The notes beneath the pieces were generated by a model. The model did no database searches and had not been told where the DNA came from. It worked only from the letters and a program-made list of their open reading frames with translations. DNA of 64,000 bases from positions 496,001 through 560,000 of the forward strand of contig AAXZ01000001.1 in NCBI GenBank assembly GCA_000169395.1, in the 5' to 3' direction. This document shows, piece after piece, positions 9,105-17,986 of the stretch. Position numbers and translations under genes: made by a program. Position 1 is the first letter of the stretch; the number at the start of each line of letters is the position of its first letter. This DNA is from Rhodobacteraceae bacterium HTCC2150 (GTDB taxonomy: Bacteria; Pseudomonadota; Alphaproteobacteria; Rhodobacterales; Rhodobacteraceae).

Positions 9105-9127
9105 TTAGATGTTAGTGTGGCTAAAGA

Positions 9128-10615
9128 TTAGCCAGCGATCATGTTGATTCCGAAGAAGATCAAGCCAGACAAAATCGCAGCAGCGGGCACAGTAATGACC
9201 CAAGCCGCAATGATTGTCATAAAGTGAGAACGGCGCACCAATTTGCGGTGACCGCGTTCTTCTGGTGCGACGGTCGCTGCTGATGGCAATTCGACGTGTG
9301 CTTTGCGCATCCGGCGTTTGGTGTCCCATTCGCGATAGAAACCAACACCAAACACAGCACCCACGGCGATATGCGTGGAGCTAACAGGCAAGCCCAACCA
9401 ACTGGCAACGATCACGGTGATCGCCGCTGACAATGCAACACAGTATGCGCGCATTGGGTTCAGTTTGGTAATTTGGCTGCCGACCATGCGGATCAATTTT
9501 GGTCCAAACAAGAACAAACCAAAGGAAATACCAAAGGCACCAATCATCATCACCCAAAACGGGATGCTGACAGCGGCTAGGAAATCACCAGATTGGCTGG
9601 CTTGAACGATAGCTGCCAAAGGACCAACAGCGTTTGCAACATCGTTGGCACCGTGGGCAAAGCTAAGCAATGCAGCGGAAACGATCAAAGGAATGCCAAA
9701 CAAAATCTTCAGCGATTTGTTACGGTTTTCCAAGCCAATGCTTTGTTTGCGAATGATTGGGATCATCACAAGCCAAATCAAAATACCGATTGCCAAGCCG
9801 ATTGCCAAAGCCGTTGTAAGGTCGATTTTGAAAATCTTCTTTAGGCCCTTAAGCGCAAGGTAAGACGCAAACGTGCCGCCCATGATACCAACCAATGCAG
9901 GCACCCAACGACGGGCCGCTGCAATTTTATCGTCTTGGTAAATGATACGGGATTTGATTAGCGCCAAAAATGCCGCTGCAACCAAACCACCCAGAACCGG
10001 TGAAATCACCCAGCTAGCAGCAATCTTGGTCATTGTTGGCCAGTTGACCGCTGCAAATCCAGCGGCCGCAATGCCCGCGCCCATAACACCACCCACAACA
10101 GAGTGTGTTGTTGAAACCGGCGCGCCGATCCAAGTTGCGAGGTTCACCCAAAGGGCAGCGGCCAAAAGTGCCGCCATCATCGCCCAAATAAAGGTTGATG
10201 CGTCTTGCATGCTTTCAGGTGAAACAATGCCTTTGGCAATCGTTGAAACAACGTCGCCACCAGCGATCATTGCACCCGCACTTTCAAAGACAACTGCAAT
10301 CGCAATTGCGCCACCCATAGACAGGGCATTGGCCCCAACCGCAGGGCCCATGTTGTTTGCTACATCGTTTGCACCAATGTTCAGCGCCATATAGGCACCT
10401 AAACCGGCGGCGATAACGACGATAAATGTGTTTGTACTTTGTCCAAACAAGAAGGCCGCGGCCAATCCTGCAAGAACAATAAAGGCAAGCGAAATACCTG
10501 TGCCAACCATTGGGCGGGCTGCATAGCTTCCTAATTTATCTAAGTTTGAATATCGTCCCAGATCACGGTCAAGTGTCTCTAGGTGACGTGCATCGTTGTT
10601 AGGTTCTTGGGTCAT
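9128..10615 (-). CDS. Inorganic phosphate transporter, PiT family
   Basis: 495-residue membrane protein with about a dozen membrane segments. The two inverted PiT signature repeats are visible: GANDVANNMGPAVGA in the N-terminal half and GANDVANAVGPLAAI in the C-terminal half. The family moves metal-phosphate with protons or sodium at low affinity. The start at 10615 (MTQEP) is preferred: GGAG lies 6 nt upstream, whereas the further in-frame TTG at 10627 overlaps that ribosome binding site. A charged N-terminal extension of about 40 residues precedes the first membrane segment. Confidence 0.92.
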   Translation of the reverse strand: MTQEPNNDARHLETLDRDLGRYSNLDKLGSYAARPMVGTGISLAFIVLAGLAAAFLFGQSTNTFIVVIAAGLGAYMALNIGANDVANNMGPAVGANALSMGGAIAIAVVFESAGAMIAGGDVVSTIAKGIVSPESMQDASTFIWAMMAALLAAALWVNLATWIGAPVSTTHSVVGGVMGAGIAAAGFAAVNWPTMTKIAASWVISPVLGGLVAAAFLALIKSRIIYQDDKIAAARRWVPALVGIMGGTFASYLALKGLKKIFKIDLTTALAIGLAIGILIWLVMIPIIRKQSIGLENRNKSLKILFGIPLIVSAALLSFAHGANDVANAVGPLAAIVQASQSGDFLAAVSIPFWVMMIGAFGISFGLFLFGPKLIRMVGSQITKLNPMRAYCVALSAAITVIVASWLGLPVSSTHIAVGAVFGVGFYREWDTKRRMRKAHVELPSAATVAPEERGHRKLVRRSHFMTIIAAWVITVPAAAILSGLIFFGINMIAG

Positions 10616-10700
10616 CTCATACTCCAATTTTCCGATGCGCGAGGTAGTCGCCTACTTTGGAAAATTAAGCAACCCGTTTGTTGTTGACGTTGTGTCGCGG

Positions 10701-11405
10701 CTACAACATTTGAATAACGTCCTTATCAATAGCCAACATATAGCCTTTTCGCGAGATATTTTTGATTAACAATTCACTAACCATTTGGTTGCCTAATGTA
10801 TCGCGCAGACGTTTGATTCGCGTGGCACCTGCGGCCTCGTCACAATCTGCAGAGGACTTTCCTGAAATGATTGATTCGATATCAATGCCTGACAATACAT
10901 CGTCATCCATGCGGGCCTCGGCCAAGATCGCCATGGTTTCTGTTGCGGCTTGGGTTAGTTTAAATTCCATATTGTTCAAATAAACGGTGTTTTCATCGCG
11001 GCTAACCACCAGCGAAGATACCTGAATGCCGCTACGCTCGACCTGGGCCATCCGACGGTTAAGGGCGACAAGCATAACAAGAAAGGCAAGCGCCGCCAGC
11101 AAAAGTGCCGTTGCGAATAACAAAAGCACAAAAATCACGAAACGATATGACGTCAGTGTTTCCGAGAACGATGTGCCGGATTGGGCTAAAATCTCCAGCA
11201 ATTTGATGTCACCGCTATTGGTCAGCGCATCATTGGTAATGAATATTTCCTCGACCCGCATATTAAATGCATTGGCATCCGGAAGGTTCAAGAACAGCAA
11301 CAATGCCGCCACGACAAGAATCGCAACAATCGCCATGACGCCGATAATGATAACACGGTCTGTTTTACGCCGCGTTTCAGTAGCGGAGGAAATATTGTCC
11401 TGCAT
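10701..11405 (-). CDS. Membrane protein with cytoplasmic winged-helix-like domain
   Basis: 234 residues, not recognised as a named protein. Two membrane segments (about 18-40 and 88-114) enclose a short loop of about 47 residues predicted to face the periplasm. The C-terminal 120 residues would be cytoplasmic. Residues about 150-226 follow the pattern of an OmpR/ToxR-type winged helix: LTQAATETMAIL at the start, RIKRLRDTLG for the recognition helix, and LIKNISRKGYML for the wing. ToxR-like regulators normally carry this domain at the N terminus, so the order is inverted here. Its start lies inside the end of the upstream secreted-protein gene (29-bp overlap), so the two are translationally coupled. 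A membrane-bound transcriptional regulator is inferred. Confidence 0.7.
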   Translation of the reverse strand: MQDNISSATETRRKTDRVIIIGVMAIVAILVVAALLLFLNLPDANAFNMRVEEIFITNDALTNSGDIKLLEILAQSGTSFSETLTSYRFVIFVLLLFATALLLAALAFLVMLVALNRRMAQVERSGIQVSSLVVSRDENTVYLNNMEFKLTQAATETMAILAEARMDDDVLSGIDIESIISGKSSADCDEAAGATRIKRLRDTLGNQMVSELLIKNISRKGYMLAIDKDVIQML

Positions 11406-11670
11406 TGGATTCCTTTGTGCTCAGTTCGTCGTCACCAAATACTGTTATTACATTAAGCAACTTCCAGCCATCACTTGATAGTGTTGATTCCAATTTTGCA
11501 TGTGCAGCCGCCTTGGTACAGGTGGCTTCACTTAGTTGTGTAACCCCATAATGCAGTCGCAAAGGGTCGTCTTGTTTTGCTTTGTAATCGGCATAACAGC
11601 CTGCGTTAGCGGCCGATACGGACGCCAAGAAGGCAAGCACGATGGATATTGAGGTAAGTGTTTTCATCAT
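11377..11670 (-). CDS. Small secreted protein of unknown function
   Basis: About 97 residues. A clear signal peptide (TLTSISIVLAFLASVSAANA) is followed by a mature part of about 75 residues with two Cys (GCYADY and ATCTKA), probably a disulfide. The C-terminal part (DGWKLLNVITVFGDD) vaguely resembles small DUF4177-like folds, but I do not name a family. Three Met codons are close together (11676, 11670, 11667) with no strong ribosome binding site, so the exact start is uncertain. It overlaps the following winged-helix membrane protein gene by 29 bp; a role as ligand or sensor partner is possible but unproven. Confidence 0.65.
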   Translation of the reverse strand: MMKTLTSISIVLAFLASVSAANAGCYADYKAKQDDPLRLHYGVTQLSEATCTKAAAHAKLESTLSSDGWKLLNVITVFGDDELSTKESNAGQYFLRY

Positions 11671-11838
11671 GGGCATAGAATGGGCTGAACAGGGATTGAT
11701 ATTCAATAACAACCCACATTTTTGTGCGTGATATTCGATAACACTGTGACGTTATTGCCTGTCAAATCCGGTTTGAGCCAGTGTGAGGCATCAGCTTTGA
11801 AACACCTCGTTCAAGGCGCCCAATGAAAAGGATATCAC

Positions 11839-12243
11839 ATGTTTAAGAAACTTACCGGCACTATACTTGGCCTTAGCATCGCATTCACCTCATTGTCTGC
11901 AGCACCTGCAAGAGCAGGCGACAAAGAATTGGCTGCATTTTTATTTGGTATTGGTGCAATTGCGATCATTGCGAACCAAGCAAATAAAAAGAATGAAACG
12001 CGAAAAATCATCCCGAAACCAGTACCACCCAAGCATGTTCACAAACATAAAGGCAACAAATGTATGCTGAAACGTTGGACACATAATGGTTGGGTATCCT
12101 ACCGCGATCCAAAGTGTGGCTATGTTCATAAACCAAAACCAGTCGCCAAACCCAAAGTATGTTTGCGCAAAAAGTGGGCACCGTCTGGTTGGAAAAACTA
12201 CTACTCCGCGCAATGTTTGCGTCAGCACGGTTTCAAAGTTTAA
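11839..12243 (+). CDS. Secreted protein with two Cys-bounded 19-residue repeats
   Basis: 134 residues, not assigned to a family. A signal peptide ends near residue 26 (APARAG), and a second hydrophobic stretch follows at 31-48. After a Pro/Lys/His-rich linker come two copies of a 19-residue module, C75-C93 and C108-C126, sharing the pattern C..K.W...GW..Y....C and separated by a PKPVAKPK-like linker. Each likely forms one disulfide-closed loop. The protein is strongly basic. AAGGA precedes the ATG and a strong terminator follows, so it is a single-gene unit. An extracytoplasmic binding role (cell wall or envelope) is a guess. Confidence 0.7.
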   Translation: MFKKLTGTILGLSIAFTSLSAAPARAGDKELAAFLFGIGAIAIIANQANKKNETRKIIPKPVPPKHVHKHKGNKCMLKRWTHNGWVSYRDPKCGYVHKPKPVAKPKVCLRKKWAPSGWKNYYSAQCLRQHGFKV

Positions 12244-12264
12244 TTGCTGCCCGCAGAATTTTCA

Positions 12265-12295
12265 AAAATGCCCGGCCTTTTGGTCGGGCATTTTT
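12265..12295 (+). terminator. Intrinsic terminator after the repeat protein
   Basis: AAAAATGCCCG pairs with CGGGCATTTTT around GCCTTTTGGT, ending in a T-run, 20 bp after the stop codon. Confidence 0.9.
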
Positions 12296-12324
12296 CTTTG
12301 GAATGAAATGTGCAAGAAGGACGA

Positions 12325-12954
12325 ATGGAAAAAACAGCCCCAGATTATTCGTTTGAACGTGCCGCAATTGATAAAGGCATTAAAATTGTTGCAGGTGTGG
12401 ATGAGGTTGGCCGTGGACCGCTCGCTGGGCCTGTAACCGCTGCCGCTGTAATTTTAGACCCTGATAATATTCCAGAGGGCCTAAATGATTCAAAAAAGTT
12501 GTCTGCCAAGAAACGTGATTTGCTTTTTGATCAAATAATGAACGTCGCGATGGTTTCAATCGCACACGCAAGCGTTGCAGAGATTGACGAGATAAATATT
12601 CGCCAAGCCAGCCATCTGGCAATGGTGCGCGCTATCCAGGGGCTGGATCAACTTCCACAACTGGCATTGATTGACGGGCGCGACATTCCCAAAGAGACAC
12701 CCTGTTCAGGGCAAGCAATCATCAAAGGTGATGGCAAATCAATGTCGATTGCGGCGGCTTCCATCGTTGCCAAAGTCACCCGCGATCGGTTGATGGTGGA
12801 TTTAGCGCAACACCATCCGGGCTATGGATGGGACAAGAACGCAGGTTATCCCACAAAAAGCCACATTGCTGCCTTAAATGAATTGGGGGTTACACAACAT
12901 CATAGGTGTTCCTTTGGTCCTGTACACAAGATGTTGAGCAAGCCCTTTTCTTAA
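12325..12954 (+). CDS. rnhB: Ribonuclease HII
   Basis: Removes ribonucleotides from RNA:DNA hybrids in the cytoplasm. 209 residues; the N-terminal catalytic motif GVDEVGRGPLAGP carries the first Asp and Glu, LIDGRD the third acidic residue, and SIAAASIVAKVTRDR the typical RNase HII region. ATG at 12325 is chosen because AAGGA lies just upstream of it; an in-frame GTG at 12310 is less likely. The gene is followed directly by the ccrM promoter region. Confidence 0.95.
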   Translation: MEKTAPDYSFERAAIDKGIKIVAGVDEVGRGPLAGPVTAAAVILDPDNIPEGLNDSKKLSAKKRDLLFDQIMNVAMVSIAHASVAEIDEINIRQASHLAMVRAIQGLDQLPQLALIDGRDIPKETPCSGQAIIKGDGKSMSIAAASIVAKVTRDRLMVDLAQHHPGYGWDKNAGYPTKSHIAALNELGVTQHHRCSFGPVHKMLSKPFS

Positions 12955-12975
12955 CACATTGATTTAATAAAGAAA

Positions 12976-13006
12976 TTGACTGCGATTCGCAGATGAATCA
13001 TGATTC
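12976..13006 (+). promoter_or_regulatory. ccrM promoter with three GANTC sites
   Basis: TTGACT (12976-12981) and CATGAT (12999-13004) are spaced by 17 bp and form a plausible promoter. Three GANTC sites, the target of CcrM itself, lie in the same 23 bp: GATTC at 12984-12988, GAATC at 12995-12999 and GATTC at 13002-13006, the last two overlapping the -10 element. Methylation-state control of ccrM transcription is established in Caulobacter; the same is inferred here. Confidence 0.6.
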
Positions 13007-13039
13007 CAGACAACGACAGAGTGGAAACAATCCACCTGA

Positions 13040-14164
<1,125 letters not shown>

Positions 14165-14225
14165 TACTGACACAAATAAGTTTACCGCCTGTGCCCGTAG
14201 ATTGTACCTTCGGGGCACATACCTT

Positions 14226-14270
14226 GACCTCGTCACACTGTTTTTTGGACTGTGTGCGGGGTCTTTTTTT
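14226..14270 (+). terminator. Intrinsic terminator of ccrM
   Basis: GACCTCGTCACAC (14226-14238) pairs with GTGTGCGGGGTC (14252-14263) with one bulge and one wobble, followed by seven T. It begins about 60 bp after the ccrM stop. Confidence 0.85.
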
Positions 14271-14290
14271 GTTCTCGTTAATCCAAAGGA

Positions 14291-14400
14291 ATGGGCCTGA
14301 CCGGCCCATGCTGTTTTCCACCTGCATTCCCTTTCAGGGAATTTGGCAAGTTGGCCCTGTGATTTCAAATGTTCGCCATCTTCTTGCCCGTTGGGGCAAG
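14291..14400. other. Cluster of three hairpins between ccrM and the alkB-like gene
   Basis: Three further inverted repeats follow the ccrM terminator: ATGGGCC/GGCCCAT (14291-14309), ATTCCC/GGGAAT (14326-14342) and CTTGCCC/GGGCAAG (14383-14400). None has a clear T-run on either strand. They may act as minus-strand terminators for the alkB-like gene or belong to a small structured RNA; no coding sequence is visible here. Confidence 0.4.
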
Positions 14401-14438
14401 GGAAACCTGTGTGGCGCAGCCACTCCTTTTAACAGCAA

Positions 14439-15572
14439 CTATCTTGGTAATGGATTGCTTGCGGTTTTATAGGCGTTCCAATCCTCAATGTGAGGATAAT
14501 GTTCCCGTCGCCACGCACGAACACGTGGATTCATGACGCGACGCCAAAGAGGTGGAACCATCGCAAGCACACTCATCACAGGATATCCCTGCGGCAACTG
14601 CGGGGCCTCGCCAATGTCATAAGATTGTAGCAACGGAAATCGACGATTGGGTTTATAGTGGTGATCAGAATGGCGTTGCAGATTGATCAGCAGCCAATTT
14701 GAAACTCTAAAGGGCGCATTCCAAGAATGGCGTGGTTTCACATGTTCATATTTACCATCGCCCAGATGTTCTCGCGTCAATCCATAGTGTTCCACATAAT
14801 CTATCAATTCCAACTGCCAAATCGCAGTGAGTGATTGAAACGCAAACAAAACCAAACCGAAAAATCCACCGACCCAAAGCGCCAGAAAGAGGAAGGCACA
14901 TTGTAAGGCCGCATACCGCCAAAAGGGATTTGAGCGATGCGTTGCAGGCAATCCTTTGCGTTCCAACATCGCCTTTTCTGCTGACAAAGCCGAGGTGAAA
15001 CTCTCTGGAATGACGCGCACAAAAAAGCGATGAAATCCCTCGTTGTAGCGTGCGGTAACGGCGTCGCGCGGGGTACCGACATATCTGTGATGAACCAACA
15101 AATGTTCCGAGCGAAAATGACCGTACAAAACCGATGCCAACAATAGGTCGGCCAGCCAACGTTCCAAACGATTTGTTTGATGCATTAGTTCATGAGAATA
15201 ATTGATCCCAATTGTGCCTGAAACGATACCCATGCTGAAAAATGTCATGAATTTTCCAAACACAGATAAGTGTGTCGCGTCTGGAACATAGGCCAGCATC
15301 CAAATCAACAGCACAAGCTGAACAGGAAACCAGATCAACGTGATAAGACGATAATAATAAAGTTCGTCATCGGGCGCATCAGAGACTGGGTTTTCCTCAT
15401 CTTTGCCAAAAATACCGTCTAGCACCGCAAATAATGTCCACGTACAAAGTGGTGGCAAAGCAAGCCACAGCCCGCCCATAACAGTAGAAAATACAATTAT
15501 AGGCACCAACAACAAAGACGACCAAAATGGCATCGCGTTTTTGAAGGTTGAAAAATTTGCCGAAGGTTTCAT
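14439..15572 (-). CDS. Alkane 1-monooxygenase-like (AlkB family) membrane di-iron enzyme
   Basis: 377-residue integral membrane protein of the fatty acid desaturase/hydroxylase superfamily. The histidine boxes of AlkB are present: HELMH, EHLLVHH and LQRHSDHH, plus the family motif near VEHYGL. Several membrane segments lie in the first 130 residues and again near 230-260. AlkB enzymes hydroxylate medium-chain alkanes or related aliphatics using rubredoxin; no rubredoxin gene is adjacent. Many roseobacters carry such a single alkB-like gene of uncertain substrate. Convergent with ccrM. Confidence 0.88.
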   Translation of the reverse strand: MKPSANFSTFKNAMPFWSSLLLVPIIVFSTVMGGLWLALPPLCTWTLFAVLDGIFGKDEENPVSDAPDDELYYYRLITLIWFPVQLVLLIWMLAYVPDATHLSVFGKFMTFFSMGIVSGTIGINYSHELMHQTNRLERWLADLLLASVLYGHFRSEHLLVHHRYVGTPRDAVTARYNEGFHRFFVRVIPESFTSALSAEKAMLERKGLPATHRSNPFWRYAALQCAFLFLALWVGGFFGLVLFAFQSLTAIWQLELIDYVEHYGLTREHLGDGKYEHVKPRHSWNAPFRVSNWLLINLQRHSDHHYKPNRRFPLLQSYDIGEAPQLPQGYPVMSVLAMVPPLWRRVMNPRVRAWRREHYPHIEDWNAYKTASNPLPR

Positions 15573-15621
15573 TGCATCACTTGCCTCGTTTTCAGGAACT
15601 ATAAAGCTTGTGACCGGAAAC

Positions 15622-16683
15622 TCAATTCACCAGTTTTGCACTTATCGCCGCGTCATATGCTTTGCGCATGGCTGTTGGCAGTGATTTTGCGTCGAACGCG
15701 TTTGATCCGACGAAATCGCCAATATCTGGTTTCACATGGTGGTCCACTGTTCCGAAATGCACCGTCAAAACAAGATGGAAATGGGTAAATGTATGCGTCA
15801 CAGTATCAGGTAGAGTATGCCATTTGGTTTGGACAGGCGGCGTTTTGGATGGGGCATCACCCCATGCCCCACCTGGCCAGCCTAACATTCCACCAAGCAA
15901 CCCTTTTTCTGGGCGTCGTTCCAACAACCATGCACCGTCATTTCGTTGGGCAAGATACACATGCCCGTATCGAGTTGGTTTTGGGGGCTTTGGTGTTTTT
16001 GCGGGCAATGTGTGGGCAATGTTTTGAGCCAAGCCCTTGCAGTGGTTTTGAATGTGACAAATATCGCATTTTGGATTTCGCGGTGTACAAATTGTGGCGC
16101 CTAAATCCATTACAGCTTGTGCATAATCACCGGGGCGATTGCTGGGCGTGCAGTTTGCAGCCAGCCTTGTTAGCGTCTTTTTTGCTTTGGGCAATGGTTC
16201 TGTATGGGCAAAAACGCGTGCCATAACACGTTCGACATTTCCATCAACAACAGTTGCGACATTATCAAAAGCAATCGAGGAAATTGCCGCTGCCGTGTAA
16301 GGCCCAATTCCAGGCAAAGCGAGCAATTCGTCTAGTGTGTTTGGAAACTGCCCGTTGTGATCGTCTGTCACGACCCTTGCGCATTTCAGCAAATTTCGAG
16401 CGCGGGCGTAGTATCCGAGACCCGCCCAGGCCGCCATCACATCCGCATCATTGGCCGCGGCAAGATCTTGAACGGTTGGCCACAATGAACGGAATTTAAG
16501 AAAGTAGGCTTTCACAGTGGCGACAGTCGTTTGTTGTAACATCACCTCGGACAGCCAAATCGCATAGGGGTTTGCATGATGACCACTATTCGGCGGCACC
16601 CGCCAAGGCAAATCACGGGCATTTTTATCATACCAAGCCAATAGATCATCGCTGATCCCGCCATTTTCGGCAAATTCACGCAA
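15622..16683 (-). CDS. mutY: A/G-specific adenine DNA glycosylase
   Basis: Removes adenine mispaired with 8-oxoguanine. 353 residues: N-terminal helix-hairpin-helix glycosylase domain (LPGIGPYTAAAI, then VDGNVERV with the catalytic Asp), a [4Fe-4S] cluster motif with spacing C-x6-C-x2-C-x5-C (ICTPRNPKCDICHIQNHC), and a C-terminal NUDIX-like 8-oxoG recognition domain (ERRPEKGLLGGMLGWPGG). The start is TTG with AGGA 7 nt upstream. It is divergent from dciA, as seen in related genomes. Confidence 0.95.
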   Translation of the reverse strand: MREFAENGGISDDLLAWYDKNARDLPWRVPPNSGHHANPYAIWLSEVMLQQTTVATVKAYFLKFRSLWPTVQDLAAANDADVMAAWAGLGYYARARNLLKCARVVTDDHNGQFPNTLDELLALPGIGPYTAAAISSIAFDNVATVVDGNVERVMARVFAHTEPLPKAKKTLTRLAANCTPSNRPGDYAQAVMDLGATICTPRNPKCDICHIQNHCKGLAQNIAHTLPAKTPKPPKPTRYGHVYLAQRNDGAWLLERRPEKGLLGGMLGWPGGAWGDAPSKTPPVQTKWHTLPDTVTHTFTHFHLVLTVHFGTVDHHVKPDIGDFVGSNAFDAKSLPTAMRKAYDAAISAKLVN

Positions 16684-16702
16684 GTTTTATCCTATCAATA
16701 GA

Positions 16703-16731
16703 TTTAAAGGCTGGCACCGTGGTACTTTCAA
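16703..16731 (-). promoter_or_regulatory. Candidate mutY promoter
   Basis: On the minus strand TTGAAA (16731-16726) and TTTAAA (16708-16703) are separated by 17 bp, about 20 bp ahead of the TTG start. A weak sigma-70-type match. Confidence 0.35.
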
Positions 16732-16755
16732 TCTAGAATAGCGCTAAGTTAGGGA

Positions 16756-17334
16756 ATGAAAACCGAAATGAACAAGAATGCCAGATCAGGGACTGCGACC
16801 CAAAAGAAGCCTTTTACTAGGTATTCAAAGGGTTTTGTGCAGACGGCCAATCTTGTTCGCCCGCAAGTGCGCAAAGCCAGCGAGGAACGGGGATTCGTTG
16901 AAAGCAGGTTGTTGACCCATTGGGCCGAGATTGTTGGCGAAGATACAGCCGCCATGGCACGCCCCGTTAAGGTGGGATACGGACGTCAAGGCATGGGGGC
17001 CACGCTTACGTTGCTGACAACTGGTGCGCAGGCCGCAATGTTGGAAATGCAAAAGCCCAAAATCAAAGAAAAGGTAAATGCTGTTTATGGCTATGCGGCC
17101 ATATCGCGTGTGTCGATCACTCAAACAGCGCCGCAAGGATTTTCCGACGGTGAAGTAGATTTCACCCACGCAAAACCCAAAGAAAAACCCCCGATTGATA
17201 AGGAAACGATCGCCGCCGCAAAATCTGTCGCGGCACCCGTTGCCAGCAATGAATTGCGTGCGGCATTGCAAGCTTTAGGGGAAAATGTCATGACACAATT
17301 GAAACAAAACGGAAGTATTAAAAATGGATCGTAG
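16756..17334 (+). CDS. DUF721 (DciA-like) protein
   Basis: 192 residues. The N-terminal half matches the DUF721/DciA pattern (ESRLLTHWAEIVGEDTAAMARPVKV), a family that includes the replicative-helicase loader DciA of bacteria lacking DnaC. The C-terminal part is low-complexity and charged. Position between mutY and a DsbA-like gene is common in Alphaproteobacteria. Two starts are possible: ATG at 16756, with its AGGGA too close, or ATG at 16768, with the same AGGGA 12 nt upstream. The end overlaps the dsbA-like gene by 11 bp. Confidence 0.75.
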   Translation: MKTEMNKNARSGTATQKKPFTRYSKGFVQTANLVRPQVRKASEERGFVESRLLTHWAEIVGEDTAAMARPVKVGYGRQGMGATLTLLTTGAQAAMLEMQKPKIKEKVNAVYGYAAISRVSITQTAPQGFSDGEVDFTHAKPKEKPPIDKETIAAAKSVAAPVASNELRAALQALGENVMTQLKQNGSIKNGS

Positions 17335-17986
17335 AGCCTTATTGATGGGTGGTGCCGCGGTTGTGGTTGCCGGTGGTGGATATTATTTCCTAAACCAAGG
17401 TCAAACCGAATTGCCTGGCATCAATGCTGCCAATGCGCAATCGGATACGGAAATCGACACATCAATTGTCGAAGACAAGTTTTTGGGCGACCCGGATGCG
17501 CCGATCACTGTGATTGAATATGCATCATTCACATGTCCACATTGTCGCCGTTTCCACGTAGATGTTTTTGAAAAATTGAAAACTAACTACATCGAGACAG
17601 GTAAAGTTAAGTTCATTTATCGTGAAGTGTATTTTGATCGTTATGGCCTTTGGGCGGGTATGGTCGCACGTTGTGCCAAAGAAAATTATTTCGGTGTAGC
17701 CGATTTGATTTATCAAAATCAGCCAACATGGACGAAGGGCGCCAGCGAAACTGAAATCGCGGGCAATTTGGTGAACTTGGGTAAGGTTGCTGGTCTTGGC
17801 GAAGAAGAAATCTCGGCCTGTTTGAATGATGGCACCAAAGCACAAGCTATGGTCGCGGTGTTCCAAAAGAACGCGGATGTTGACGAGATTACAAGCACGC
17901 CTTCGTTCCTGATTGACGGTGAGAAATACAGTAACATGAACTATGCTGATTTTTCCGCAATCTTGGACAAAAAGCTTGAGGGCTAA
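17324..17986 (+). CDS. DsbA family thiol:disulfide protein
   Basis: 220-residue thioredoxin-fold oxidoreductase with active site CPHC (71-74). An N-terminal hydrophobic segment (residues 5-23) anchors or exports it, so it acts in the periplasm on disulfide formation. The cis-Pro region STPSFLIDG is intact near the C terminus. Overlaps dciA upstream by 11 bp and the CoA-transferase gene downstream by 1 bp (TAATG). Confidence 0.9.
   Translation: MDRRALLMGGAAVVVAGGGYYFLNQGQTELPGINAANAQSDTEIDTSIVEDKFLGDPDAPITVIEYASFTCPHCRRFHVDVFEKLKTNYIETGKVKFIYREVYFDRYGLWAGMVARCAKENYFGVADLIYQNQPTWTKGASETEIAGNLVNLGKVAGLGEEEISACLNDGTKAQAMVAVFQKNADVDEITSTPSFLIDGEKYSNMNYADFSAILDKKLEG

Noticed and set aside
9942-10394. 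150-codon plus-strand frame opposite the phosphate transporter
   Set aside because: Ala/Pro/Thr-rich shadow of a membrane-protein gene with no start signal.
12951-12967. TTAA-N9-TTAA as a CtrA box before ccrM
   Set aside because: The CtrA site needs a 7-bp spacer; here it is 9, and the first half is part of the rnhB stop codon.
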